64,000 nucleotides of DNA from Rhizobium sp. BK650 (GTDB lineage: Bacteria; Pseudomonadota; Alphaproteobacteria; Rhizobiales; Rhizobiaceae): NCBI RefSeq assembly GCF_014195325.1, contig NZ_JACIBK010000014.1, forward strand, positions 62,001 through 126,000, written 5' to 3'. Position numbers and translations under genes: made by a program. The notes under the pieces were generated by a model. The model was not told the origin of the DNA, made no database searches, and saw only the letters and a list, made by a program, of their open reading frames with translations. Shown piece by piece: positions 1 through 9,429 of this stretch (positions are counted from its first letter, which is position 1; every line of letters begins with the position of its first letter).

Positions 1-138
1 CCCCGGGCAGTCAGGGCCGCCTGCGGCTGGACATAGTCTCTCACTGCCGCACGCCGCCTTTGAGGTTCCCATGGGACGACGCGCGTGATCGCCAGGTTTA
101 GCGCATCCGGAGGACACTGGCCGAGCATCTGAAGCACG

Positions 139-1162
139 TTAACCGGCTCCTGAAGAGAAGGGCCCCTCACCAGGCAACGGAAGAGCCATCAGCCGGGCGT
201 ATTCGGCCTCTGGAATGCCGTAGACCCCGCCGGCAATTTCGACCAAACCTCTCTGTCTCGGATTTCGAGCTGGCTTCTCGTCGAGTTGATCAGTCGTTTT
301 CCTTCCAGAATATGCAGCGTGTTTGTCACCGAGGCGCGGCGAACTCCTAGCATAACTGCGAGATAGTCGTGCGTGAGAACGAATGGATTGGCGTTGGATC
401 GATCCTGGAGAATCGCATCGCAAGGGCCTGAAGGCTTCTTGAAACCTCCAATATCGGAAGAAAGTTTTCGGCGGTCATGGCTAAAGCGGTGCCTTGGATC
501 TGATTGACCAGATCATAAGGCGTTTGCTCATCATCGACAGCGAAACCAAATCCCGTCATTCCTTCTCTACCGACCAATCCTGCTTCGATGCGTTTGCCGT
601 CCGAATCGACCGCAATCATCGACGCTACGCACTCAAGCGGGAAGTAAACCATGCTGATCTTGTGCCCGGGCTGCTCCAGGATCTCGCCTTGCGGAAGCTC
701 GACCCTATGCAAATGGGGCAGCGCCAGATCTAATTCGTAGCGCGGAAGTCGCCTGAGTATGGAGTTCAGTGAGACCTCTTGCCTCCTGATTTCCTCGCCC
801 GTTGCGAGATTGTCCAGCGCTCTAGCGATGTCTTCGGAGGTCAAAGGCTTGCTGAGAACGGTCTTGTTTTCAAATCGGGCGGGTAGGACGCCGGGATCAT
901 AACCTGTCACAAAGACAAAAGGGATGTCCCGGTGTGCGAGTTCATCGGCGACGGGATAAACCATATCCCCGCTCAGGTCTATGTCCAGAACGCCAGCCGT
1001 TACAGGCCCGCCGGAATGGAGTTGCTTAATTGCGTCGCTGACGCCACGAAACGGTCCAGCGACGTCCGCACCCAGGCCCTTCAAACCCGTTGCGTAGACT
1101 CTCGCTTGACAGTAATCATCCTCTACCAGGAGGATCCGCTGCCCAATCATTTGGCTGGTCAC
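139..1162 (-). pseudogene. REC-Crp/Fnr fusion regulator, two frameshifts
   Basis: An N-terminal response-regulator receiver domain (LLVEDD near the start, phospho-acceptor region VLDIDLSG, conserved lysine in LSKPL) runs into a Crp/Fnr-type effector domain and a C-terminal winged helix (LAVMLGVRRASVTNTLH). The reading frame breaks twice. One base is missing near 406-409, after MRFS, and another near 248-251, before GLVEIAGG. Restoring one C and one G gives a continuous protein to the stop at 139. Start chosen as GTG 1162 with AGGGAGG upstream. Both breaks sit at short G/C runs, so sequencing error or recent decay are both possible. The REC-Crp fusion is itself uncommon; a merger of two adjacent genes cannot be excluded. 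Confidence 0.75.
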
Positions 1163-1880
1163 ATGTGCCTCCCTTTGGCTACCCACATGCGTTCCAGGCA
1201 GACTGTGAACCCTCCGACATGATCGCGTTATTCGGCATATTCTGAGGCGCGATCATCCCATCTTTTCATTCGGGCTGGAGGCGGGAACAAAGGCCAACTT
1301 CTTTTGTAATCGGGATCGTGCAGCGGGTGTCTCTCTCCCTTTCTCACCTGCCTCCAATCTGTACGCTCCCACCGCAACTCCTCAAAACTGCCAAGAGTGC
1401 AACTTCCGCCCTCTTTTTTCCAAGTTGGGCCGCGCTCCGGATCGATGCGTCGAGATCGCTTGGCGATGTCAGCGCCTCATTGGCACATGGCGATCCCACC
1501 ACGGCCCTTGATTGCTGCAAGTCCCGAGGCGCCATGAGTCTGCCGAATGTTCCTGCCAATCTTTGCGACGATACAGGCCACGATACTATGCAACCAATTG
1601 CTAAGCCGTTCTCAGGTTGGCAACTTGTTCAGGCGCGTCCTTGCTGTCGGCCCGCGGCAAGGACTGCGACGTACAAATTCTTCTGAGATCTAACAATCGC
1701 ATTATTTCGGCTGGCGCGGGACCGCCCCCGGTCCGACGCCGGCGTCGCCTCCGCTGCGATGTCTCCTATCACCTCTCTCATGCCAGGATCGTGTCGATCG
1801 CAGCGATTTCAACAGCCATGGGACGGAACGACCCGTGCGGGAAGGATCCTTGGCGGAATCAAGCGGGCCGCTGACAGCGG
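1163..1880. other. intergenic, no supported gene
   Basis: About 700 bases between two regulators on the minus strand. The open frames here have no recognisable motif, no good ribosome site and poor codon character. I see no hairpin plus T-tract of note. Confidence 0.5.
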
Positions 1881-2417
1881 CTAGGCGATGAGCTTTAAGA
1901 GCTCCGGGCCGGCAGTCGGCTTGGAAACGAAGGTAACCCCAGCTTCCGTGTCCTTGTGCGACAGCTTGACCAGGCCCGAGGTCACAATCACCCGTGTCGA
2001 TGGCCACTGCCGCCGTACCTTGGCTACGAGACCAAGACCGTCCATGCTGCCGGGCATATCGATGTCCGTGTAAAGCGTATCAACCGGATTGGCGTTGAGC
2101 AGCACGAGCGCCTCGTCGGCATTGGCCGCCTCCAGAGTTTTGTATCCCGCCTGATCAAGAAAATCCACGATATCATAGCGGAGCAGCACCTCGTCCTCGA
2201 CAACCAGCACGCTTCGCGGTTCCGGCTCGATTACACTTGCTGGCCGCGACCGGTCGAGAACCTCCCATCCATCGGCAGATGCTTGGGTCCTTTCGAGCAG
2301 GTCGCGTTCGAGGACCGCCTGTTGCCAGTGGACTTGGTCTTGGCCGAAAGGCTTTCCCGCCTGTTCCCAAAGAGAATAGGCTCGAGCTGCGATCCATTCA
2401 TTGCGATTGCCGGGCAT
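1881..2417 (-). CDS. DUF2934 + receiver-domain response regulator
   Basis: 178 residues. The first 45 match the DUF2934 pattern (ARAYSLWEQAGKPFG...HWQQA), common in rhizobial stress-linked proteins. Residues 68-178 form a CheY-like receiver: acidic pair VVEDE, phospho-acceptor D118 in YTDIDMPG, conserved Lys in VSKP. There is no output domain, so it probably works by protein contact in a phosphorelay. An exact GGAAC-N16-CGTT element lies 32-56 bases upstream, suggesting control by the general stress sigma factor EcfG/RpoE2. No partner kinase is adjacent. ATG start at 2417. Confidence 0.88.
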   Translation of the reverse strand: MPGNRNEWIAARAYSLWEQAGKPFGQDQVHWQQAVLERDLLERTQASADGWEVLDRSRPASVIEPEPRSVLVVEDEVLLRYDIVDFLDQAGYKTLEAANADEALVLLNANPVDTLYTDIDMPGSMDGLGLVAKVRRQWPSTRVIVTSGLVKLSHKDTEAGVTFVSKPTAGPELLKLIA

Positions 2418-2448
2418 GGGCTCCTGTCCTCGACTTTGGCCGCAGTTT

Positions 2449-2473
2449 AACGTTCTGGCTCAACGACAGTTCC
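2449..2473 (-). promoter_or_regulatory. EcfG/RpoE2-type promoter
   Basis: On the minus strand the -35 GGAAC is followed by exactly 16 bases and the -10 CGTT, matching the alphaproteobacterial general stress response promoter. The -10 ends 32 bases before the ATG of the DUF2934 response regulator, giving a short untranslated leader. Confidence 0.75.
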
Positions 2474-2977
2474 GCGCTCCGCCCGCAATCGCGCATGCAA
2501 TCCATTGTCTGTACGATGCCGGACGCAGCAATACTGCGCTGGCGTAGACCCCGGACTTCGGCGGCCAAGCGGAGGGAGCCCCGAATGCCACGATCATGAA
2601 TGCCACGGAGCGATGGTGAGCCACGCCTGTGGGCGGTGGAGAGCTGCGTCGTCGGGCCTTGCGTCAGCTCATCTACTTCTTATTTTCGAGGAAATAGTCA
2701 ATCTCGGGTTTCACCGAATGAACAAAGAGGGAGCGATAACGCCGACCTCTGGATGAGGTTCGCAAGCATCGCACAACCACCCGGGGGTTAAATTGCGGGC
2801 ATACTGCGTTGATCACGGTCAGCCTCACCCTTGGGGGGCTTTTTCCTCATCGGAAAGCCATCGGAAATCAGAGTTGGCGTTAACCGGTCCGTGGAATGAG
2901 CAGCGCATCACCGCTTCTCGATCAGTAATCGTTCTTATCGGCGTGCAAGGAGGTTGGTTTTCGTTATCCTTGCTCAT
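2474..2977. other. intergenic; weak terminator-like hairpin
   Basis: No convincing gene. Around 2820-2846 on the plus strand, AGCC and CCC pair with GGG and GGCT, followed by TTTTT. This resembles a Rho-independent terminator, although no plus-strand gene precedes it. A small RNA ending here is possible but unsupported otherwise. Confidence 0.3.
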
Positions 2978-3202
2978 TCATTGGAGGGTGGCGTGGATGA
3001 TCCCGCGCGCGATTTCGGGTCGCATCTCGAAGGTTCGACGCAACAGGTTCACGGCGTCTTCCAGCAGGAACAGGACGTCCAACAGGCGATCAAGCTCCTC
3101 CTGGACGTCCTCCAAGCCATCGCAATGACGCTGGACGTTTTCTATCAGGCGCTCCGTCTTCGCAATGATGGCAAGGCTGGTGTGAATGATGATGTCGAGC
3201 AT
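2978..3202 (-). CDS. small hypothetical helical protein
   Basis: 74 residues, rich in Leu, Glu and Asp with heptad-like spacing (GLEDVQEELDRLLDVLFLLEDAVNLLRR), predicting a mostly helical, possibly coiled-coil protein. No known family recognised. It lies 69 bases downstream of the DUF883-like membrane protein on the same strand, which fits a shared transcript. Chosen over the longer antisense frame because of its residue composition. Confidence 0.5.
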   Translation of the reverse strand: MLDIIIHTSLAIIAKTERLIENVQRHCDGLEDVQEELDRLLDVLFLLEDAVNLLRRTFEMRPEIARGIIHATLQ

Positions 3203-3271
3203 GTCTTCCCCCTGCGTCGCCCGGGAACGAAGCTGAAGGGAATGCTGCTCTTCTGCAATACCGAAATCTGA

Positions 3272-3661
3272 CTAGACGACGCGGCCGCGTGCTCTGTTGT
3301 AGAGATCGCGAAGATCCCCGAGGCTCCGGTCGTAGCGCGACCGGGGCATGGTCGAACGTGATGCGACTATCGCAACGGCGAAGCCACTGACAACGGCAGC
3401 GAGCACACCGAGGCTAGAAATAGGATAGCGCTTCACGGTCGCCTTCGTCTGCCGAGTGGCCTGGGCAAGCTGATGTTTTATGCTTTCCACCTGCTTTCGC
3501 AGAGCGCCGAGCTCTTCCTGCACGTCGAATTCCGGCTGCGGTTTAACGCCGACTGACGCCGTGTTGGTGTCAACGATACCCCGTGGCACCGGCTCTCCCA
3601 GTTTGGCCCCTTCGGAAATGAGTGATGTCGCTTCTTTCTTTCGAGCCACGATTTCCTCCAT
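3272..3661 (-). CDS. DUF883/ElaB-like membrane-anchored protein
   Basis: 129 residues from ATG 3661. The N-terminal half is charged and helical (EELGALRKQVESIKHQL), then one hydrophobic segment (ISSLGVLAAVVSGFAVAIVA) and a basic tail. This layout matches DUF883/ElaB-type proteins that sit on the inner membrane and are often stress-linked. The frame is open further upstream (to 4024); an alternative ATG at 3745 would add 28 residues, but the extra sequence looks non-coding. Confidence 0.6.
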   Translation of the reverse strand: MEEIVARKKEATSLISEGAKLGEPVPRGIVDTNTASVGVKPQPEFDVQEELGALRKQVESIKHQLAQATRQTKATVKRYPISSLGVLAAVVSGFAVAIVASRSTMPRSRYDRSLGDLRDLYNRARGRVV

Positions 3662-4075
3662 GAACGAACGCGATCCGTTAGATCGCAACATGATCAAACC
3701 GGATGGATACGCCGCTTCGCGAGGAAATGTTCCATCTTTCGCCATGATGAAGGCCTGCCCGTCTATATCGCTGATGATGAAGGCACCTACAGCCTCCTCC
3801 GGCGGCGGACGTCGATCAGCCCAAAGTCGGTGCGAGCCAGCGGGCATCACGACAAGCTGAACGAAAGCACGGGCAATAACCGTAGCAAGCGCCGACGGTG
3901 CGGCGCTTGCACCAAGGCGGCGGTTTCTATTGGAGATGCTGGCATTGGGTGGCGCACCATGCCTGATCAATCGCCTGGAGGCCACCCATGAACCTAAGTT
4001 TACCGACTGCCTCGGATGATGCACGCAAAGTGACGACGCCTATGGAGGTACAGCCGGCGTGGAAAGACCTTGATG

Positions 4076-4936
4076 CTAGGCTCGCCCTGTTGGACTCGTT
4101 CCAAACCTTTCGCGAAAGCGCCGGGAAAAATGCGAGCGCGAGACGTAGCCCGCAGCCTCGGCGGCGGCGATAGCAGTGGCGCCGGATGTGATTGCATGTT
4201 GCGCAGCCTTAAGACGCTCGCGTCGCAAGATCGCCCGAAACGATGTGCCCTCCATCGTCAGTCGACGTCGAAGCGTTGACGCGCCGATGCCTAGCTTTGA
4301 CGCGACATCAGAAACGTTCCACGCCTGCGAAGGGGCTGTCGCGATCAGCCAGGCGACGTCGTCCGACAGGCTTTGTCTGAAGAGTGATCGTGCCTCGGCA
4401 AGTGGCCGCAATAGTGCCAGGACCTCCGTCAGCCTGAGCCGTTTGATCGTTTCACCGACGCTTAGATCAGCGATCGTGGATGCAGCGTGGCCAATCGTCT
4501 CGACGAGATCGACGCTGAGCGGCACGGAGTCCAGATCGACGCCACCACGGGCTCGCTCAGCAACCGACAGCGGTCGGATGCCTTCCGGCAGGGACGGCAC
4601 GTCAAGCCGCAACGCCGCGTAGACGCCGGTTTTGTCATCTGGAATATTGACCACGTCCATCGGCACGCCGCCAGGCAAAATGAAGAGCGAGCCGGCCGTA
4701 AAGGAGCGGCTGCGATCGCCAAGCCACACGTCTTTTTGGCCGTAAAGCACGACGCAGATCATCGGACAATCAAGTCGAAGAGCCGCCATCCGTTCGCGGT
4801 CGAAGCAGCAATAGGCAAAAAGCTGCCCGCCATAGGGATGCATCCCAACATCGAGCTTTCCCGACACCACCGGGCGGAGTCGATCGAGCAGGCGGCGGGA
4901 AAGCTCGGAACCGTGGTCGCGGATCATCATGTTCAT
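4076..4936 (-). CDS. AraC-family transcriptional regulator
   Basis: 286 residues from ATG 4936; ATGs at 4930 and 4927 are also possible. The N-terminal ~180 residues are a cupin-like sensor (GSLFILPGGVPMDVV). The C-terminal ~95 hold two helix-turn-helix units of the AraC/XylS type (DVASKLGIGASTLRRRL and AAAEAAGYVSRSHFSRRFRE). It is divergent from the secreted MBL-fold protein at 5073 with 136 bases between the starts, so that gene is the likely target. Confidence 0.85.
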   Translation of the reverse strand: MNMMIRDHGSELSRRLLDRLRPVVSGKLDVGMHPYGGQLFAYCCFDRERMAALRLDCPMICVVLYGQKDVWLGDRSRSFTAGSLFILPGGVPMDVVNIPDDKTGVYAALRLDVPSLPEGIRPLSVAERARGGVDLDSVPLSVDLVETIGHAASTIADLSVGETIKRLRLTEVLALLRPLAEARSLFRQSLSDDVAWLIATAPSQAWNVSDVASKLGIGASTLRRRLTMEGTSFRAILRRERLKAAQHAITSGATAIAAAEAAGYVSRSHFSRRFRERFGTSPTGRA

Positions 4937-5072
4937 GATCGCGAATCTATAGGAAGGGCTAACAAGAAAAAATACCGCAGGTGAGCGTTTCGGGCCCAAG
5001 TGATCACGAATCTGGCGCACAGCATGCGACGAAGGACGCCACATGAAGGACCTTCAAGACAAGGAGACCTTC

Positions 5073-5921
5073 ATGAAGACCTTCAAACTTTCCTCTGCAA
5101 TGGCGCTAGCGGCCGTGTCGCTGCCCCTCGCCTCCACACCGGCACGCGCTGCCCCGGACCTCGAACTCTGGCGCCTCGATTGCGGAGACATCGCCGTCAA
5201 AGACCTGTCGATATTTTCGGACACGTTCGCTTCTGCCGGCAAGAAAGGCGTCCTAACGGATAGTTGCTACGTGATCCGCCACGGTGGCGACTACCTGTTA
5301 TGGGATACCGGGCTTCCAGCCGATCTCATCGGTAAGGCACCGGCTGAGGATCAGCCGATCGGAGCTTCGCTCAAAACCGACATCCCGATACAATTGAAGC
5401 AGATCGGCATCAAACCGGAGCAAATTGCAACCGTCGGCATCAGCCACAACCATTTCGACCATCTTGGACAGGCTGCGACCTTTTCGAAAGCCACGCTAAT
5501 GATCGGCGCCGCCGATTGGCAGGCTTTTCACGACAATCCCCCGCCCTTCGCGGTCGTACCGGACCTTGTCAAACCGTGGCTCGACGGCAAGGCGAAACTC
5601 GACCTCGTGACGGGCGACCGTGACGTCTTCGGCGATGGCTCCGTAATGATGCTGTCGATGCCCGGTCATACCAAAGGGGAAACCGCCCTCCTCGTAAAGC
5701 TTGCAAAGATGGGTCCGGTCCTGCTTTCCGGTGATGTGGTGCATTTCGAGGATAATCTGGTCATTCACGGTGTGCCGGGTTTCAATGAAAACCGTGCCGA
5801 TTCGCTCGCGTCAATGGAACGCCTCGAGGCGGTTACGGCGGGATTGAACGCAACGCTCGTCATCCAGCACGATCCCACCCATATTTCACGCCTGCCCGCC
5901 TTTCCCGAGAGCGCAAAGTAG
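5073..5921 (+). CDS. secreted MBL-fold hydrolase, AHL-lactonase family
   Basis: 282 residues with a Sec signal peptide (cleavage after TPARA). The metallo-beta-lactamase motif appears as SHNHFDHLG, with further metal ligands in MPGHTKGE and LLSGDVVHFED. It matches the family annotated as N-acyl homoserine lactonases; substrate is not proven. If it is a lactonase, the signal peptide would place signal degradation in the periplasm. Start chosen at ATG 5073 with AAGGAGA just upstream rather than 5043. Divergent AraC regulator at 4936. Confidence 0.82.
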   Translation: MKTFKLSSAMALAAVSLPLASTPARAAPDLELWRLDCGDIAVKDLSIFSDTFASAGKKGVLTDSCYVIRHGGDYLLWDTGLPADLIGKAPAEDQPIGASLKTDIPIQLKQIGIKPEQIATVGISHNHFDHLGQAATFSKATLMIGAADWQAFHDNPPPFAVVPDLVKPWLDGKAKLDLVTGDRDVFGDGSVMMLSMPGHTKGETALLVKLAKMGPVLLSGDVVHFEDNLVIHGVPGFNENRADSLASMERLEAVTAGLNATLVIQHDPTHISRLPAFPESAK

Positions 5922-6101
5922 GCGGGACGGTTACCATCGGCACATGCTTGCAATTGCCATCGGCGCCAACGTGCCGGTGGCAGAAACCGAGCGAACGCAG
6001 CGAGCGGATCCCCTGGCGAAAGCTGGTTCTACTAAAGTCTTATTTCCCACCCGGGGCAGCTCTTGTTCGCAAGGGAACGAAACCCTCTCGCTCTTTACGA
6101 T

Positions 6102-8150
6102 TCATATCTTAGGACACGTCGTATCCAACCGCACGACATTGTCGGAGAATGTTGCCTTCGATTGCTCCGCGGCCAGAGCAGCGGCAAGGTCTTCAATCTT
6201 GAACGGCTTTACGAGGACCGGGCGCGCGATCTTCAGTCCCGCCTCCAGCTTGTCACTGTATCCGGTCATAAGCACGACTCGAATTTGCGGATATTGCTTG
6301 CCCAATTCCTCCGCGAGATCAATGCCCGACATCTCCGGCATCATGATATCGCTTAACACTGCTTCGATATCGCTACGTTGCTCCAGAATCGCGAGCGCGT
6401 CCTTTCCGCCGGATGCGGTATAAATCGTCGCGATCAGCCCTTCCAGGGAAAGGCGCACGGAGTCGAGCGACGCAGCCGTATCGTCGACGATCAGAATCGT
6501 CTTAGGCAGCTGTGAGGTCAATCTGTCGCTCGCTCGAGGTATCTGCGGCGCGTTTGACTTCGGCAGCAGAAGCGTGAATGCGCTCCCGTGGCCGATCAAG
6601 CTCGTGACTTTCACAGCGCCGCCCGCCGCCTGGGCGAATGTATGGACCTGAGTCAAGCCAAGACCAGGGCGCCCGTCTCCTTTTGTCGAGAAGAAGGGTT
6701 CGAATATTCGCAACAGATTGGAGGTATCAACACCTTGTCCGCTGTCCGTGACGGTTATAGCCACAAACGCGCCTCGAAGGGAGCGATCCTCGTCAGCTCC
6801 CTCCGGGACGTTTCGGGCCGAAATGGTAACTCGCCCACCGTTTTCCATTGCCTCCCGAGCGTTGGTAAGGAGGTTAATCAGCGCGATTTCGAGGCCCGAA
6901 TCATCTACATGAACAGGCCAAAGGTCGTCGGGAATTTCGATGTCCAACACCACGGCATCATTGAGCGCCTGGCGCAGCAGCGGCCTCAGGTCCAAAAGCT
7001 TGACGTCGAGTTCGACATGCACGGCACCCCGGTTCGAGCGCCGAGAAAACGACAGGAGCCGTTGCGTGATAGCCTTACCCCGTGAGACACCGTCGGACAT
7101 ATGATTAAGCAATTGCGTTACCCGCTGCTCATCGCCTCTTCGCCGCTTGACCCCTTCGATACCTGACTGAAACACCATCAGGAGATTGTTGAAGTCATGA
7201 GCCGCCTGGCCCGTGAGTTTTCCAAGCGCGTCCATCCGCTGCCAATTTGCAATACTCTCCCGTTCGCGGTTGCGTACGCTGACCTCCCGCTGCAAGAGAA
7301 AGGCAGCTGCGCCGGAGAGCACGACGGTAACAGCGGAGCCTGCGATTACCAGCATCCAGGCCTTCTGCGCCAACCGATCGTATTGTCCGACAGGGATACC
7401 TACAATCACTCGCCAAGGCGTTTCGGCAAGAGGTGCCTCGGCAATCCGAAGGTCGCCGCCAGTCGCAAGAGAAGCAGTACCATCTCCCAAAACCCGAGCG
7501 AATTCTTTGTCGCCCTTGCCGGAAAGATCGGTGGCCGCCGTCGTCACCACCAGCCGTCCTTCGCCGTCGACGATCCAGGCTGACCAGGTTTCCGGCAGAC
7601 CGGTGGTGTGAATGAGATCCGTCACCATCGCAGGCCGATTAACCGCCGAAAGGACCGCGCGGAGGTTATTTTCACGCCGAATAGGAACCCGTATGGCAAA
7701 GGCCGTCTGTCCTCTCGCTCCGACGACGACATTTCCGATTACACTGTTTCCAGAACGCAGAACCCTCTCATGGCTTTCGAGATCGACGTCTCGGCTTGCG
7801 GCCGCCTCCTTTGGCGGGAAGGCCAGTACGACGTTCCCGTCTTCATCCGAGACGCGGATCTGCTCCCACCGAGGGATCCGCTCACGCAGACGGCGGGCCG
7901 TCTCGGCGAAACTGGCGCGGGAAATCGGAAGATCGAACCGCGGCGAATCAGCGATCACCGACAACAGCTGGATCTGCGTGTCCAATTCCCGCTGAACGGT
8001 CGCCGCGATGGCAGTTGCCATGTTCCGGAGCTCGTTATCCAGCGATTGTCGCTGTTCGGCCACGAAGAACCATGCCATTCCCGCTGCCAGGATGATGACC
8101 GGTATGAGCGATGCGCTGAGAAGAAGAAGCGCTGGCCGAGCTCTGTTCAA
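6102..8150 (-). CDS. hybrid sensor histidine kinase with receiver domain
   Basis: 682 residues. A transmembrane helix at ~6-30 and another at ~266-288 flank a ~235-residue periplasmic double-Cache-like sensor. Then a HisKA domain (H318 in GQAAHDFNNLL), an HATPase domain (N430 in INLLTN; DSGQG; PGLGL) and a C-terminal receiver (D601 in VLSDIMMPEMSG; K in LVKPF). Its layout is that of a membrane kinase with attached receiver. The start appears to be TTG at 8150, because the first helix begins at once and a stop lies just upstream. No partner output regulator is adjacent. Confidence 0.9.
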   Translation of the reverse strand: MNRARPALLLLSASLIPVIILAAGMAWFFVAEQRQSLDNELRNMATAIAATVQRELDTQIQLLSVIADSPRFDLPISRASFAETARRLRERIPRWEQIRVSDEDGNVVLAFPPKEAAASRDVDLESHERVLRSGNSVIGNVVVGARGQTAFAIRVPIRRENNLRAVLSAVNRPAMVTDLIHTTGLPETWSAWIVDGEGRLVVTTAATDLSGKGDKEFARVLGDGTASLATGGDLRIAEAPLAETPWRVIVGIPVGQYDRLAQKAWMLVIAGSAVTVVLSGAAAFLLQREVSVRNRERESIANWQRMDALGKLTGQAAHDFNNLLMVFQSGIEGVKRRRGDEQRVTQLLNHMSDGVSRGKAITQRLLSFSRRSNRGAVHVELDVKLLDLRPLLRQALNDAVVLDIEIPDDLWPVHVDDSGLEIALINLLTNAREAMENGGRVTISARNVPEGADEDRSLRGAFVAITVTDSGQGVDTSNLLRIFEPFFSTKGDGRPGLGLTQVHTFAQAAGGAVKVTSLIGHGSAFTLLLPKSNAPQIPRASDRLTSQLPKTILIVDDTAASLDSVRLSLEGLIATIYTASGGKDALAILEQRSDIEAVLSDIMMPEMSGIDLAEELGKQYPQIRVVLMTGYSDKLEAGLKIARPVLVKPFKIEDLAAALAAEQSKATFSDNVVRLDTTCPKI

Positions 8151-8360
8151 GCAATATCCCAGATATTAGTCTACATGGTTTCAGACATAAGGCCCCGACA
8201 AGATCTTGCAAGCGTGTAGTCTTTGAAGTCGGAGTAGTCTCTGTGATCACCTGGGCTTTTCAGAGATGTATCCATCCGGTCGGCGAAGGTCATCGCCAAT
8301 ACAGTGAACCGCGTAGAGCAGGACCGCAGCCGGTGACTATTGAAGGATCAAACGAGTCTA

Positions 8361-8522
8361 CTAGGAACGCGGCATTTTCTGGATGAGGGAGCGCCTCCGA
8401 ACGGTGTCAGAGGGAATCGCGCCTGACAAGCCGGACTGGGTGATACTCACCTTCGATGCGGCTCTGCCGAATGCAACTCCTCGGCCACCGCGACGAAGGA
8501 TGGAAACTGGCCTAGTTCGATG
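8361..8522 (-). pseudogene. LysR regulator N-terminal remnant
   Basis: Two frames together spell a LysR helix-turn-helix: ELGQFPSFVAVAEELH, then after a missing T near 8483 FGRAASKVSITQSGLSGAI. The rest of the gene is lost and a stop follows at 8361. It lies on the same strand as, and downstream of, the flavin reductase. Confidence 0.6.
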
Positions 8523-8607
8523 ACCTCTCCCTTTCTCTTCAGCGCATACCATAATTTGCGGTGTTCCCTGAACGCCCGCTGGTTCATGAGCCGCAGCGCC
8601 TTCTGAC

Positions 8608-9213
8608 CTATGCCCTGAAGGTTCGGCCTAGTTCCTCGTCCGCCAAGCCATAATAGTGACGGAAGTTATAGACCAAAGGCGACCATTTGTCGGGATTGAT
8701 ATGGTCTGTTCCCTCGAGGACGAACTCCTCCTCCGCGTGGATACGCAGCACTTCGACGACGACCGCCATCCCGCCTCCGAGTTTAGCGACCTTGTCGCCG
8801 CCGAGCTCGTTCAGCGACAGAACTCTCGCCTCCATCTGAAATGGGCATTCGCGCACGCGAAGAGGCTTGACGAGCTCGCTCTCGAGGCGCGAAAGCCCGG
8901 CTGCTGCGAACTTGTCCTTCGCGAAGTGGAACTGTTCCGACTTTTCTTTGGGAACGGGGTTTTTGCCTGTTAGCGGGGCGAGCTTTTCGACAGCCTCCCA
9001 CATCTCGGGCGTGGGCAAATTGACGACGCAGTCGCCATATCGCTGAAGGTTTTCCGCCATCTTGGCATCGTTGAGCACGCCGAGGGTCATCGTCCAGCCC
9101 AATGTCCAAAAGGACGAGATCGGGGACAGGTTAGTGCCACCATCTTCGTTAAGCGTGCTGACGATGGCGACAGGGGTGCCGAAATACAGGATTTTCGGTT
9201 CGATGGTTTTCAT
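8608..9213 (-). CDS. flavin reductase family protein
   Basis: 201 residues from ATG 9213, which has a good GAGAGGA site. The N-terminal region (ILYFGTPVAIVSTLNEDGGTN and SSFWTLGW) is typical of the split-barrel FMN-binding flavin reductase family. Members bind FMN and reduce flavin, or act on it directly. The longer frame up to 9393 is rejected because it overlaps a LysR remnant. The regulator fragments on both sides suggest the gene once had a LysR controller that has decayed. Confidence 0.8.
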   Translation of the reverse strand: MKTIEPKILYFGTPVAIVSTLNEDGGTNLSPISSFWTLGWTMTLGVLNDAKMAENLQRYGDCVVNLPTPEMWEAVEKLAPLTGKNPVPKEKSEQFHFAKDKFAAAGLSRLESELVKPLRVRECPFQMEARVLSLNELGGDKVAKLGGGMAVVVEVLRIHAEEEFVLEGTDHINPDKWSPLVYNFRHYYGLADEELGRTFRA

Positions 9214-9239
9214 AGTCTGTTCCTCTCGACACTCCGATA

Positions 9240-9424
9240 ATAACCCTCCGTCGATCGAGTTACTTCGTCGCGCGTCGAAGTATCGTATGCGTGAACGAAG
9301 GCCTGTAGCGAGTTCTGACGTGCATAGCCGGGAGTGAGACAACCGCTTGGCGGCACGGGGAACTATGCTGGCGAAGTTCCCCAGCCACCCCAACGAAGTA
9401 GGATAGCTGGCGCAGTTGCAGTTG
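9240..9424 (-). pseudogene. second LysR N-terminal remnant beside IS110
   Basis: LQLRQLSYFVGVAGE in one frame and NFASIVPRAAKRLSHSRLCTSE in another together resemble the start of a LysR regulator with a frame change. Nothing of the effector domain is left. It ends where the IS110-type element begins, so the insertion may have removed the 5' end. Confidence 0.5.
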
Positions 9425-9429
9425 ATGTT

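Noticed and set aside
2820..2846. terminator-like hairpin suggesting a plus-strand small RNA
   Set aside because: No promoter or conserved sequence upstream could be identified, so it is noted only as a hairpin.
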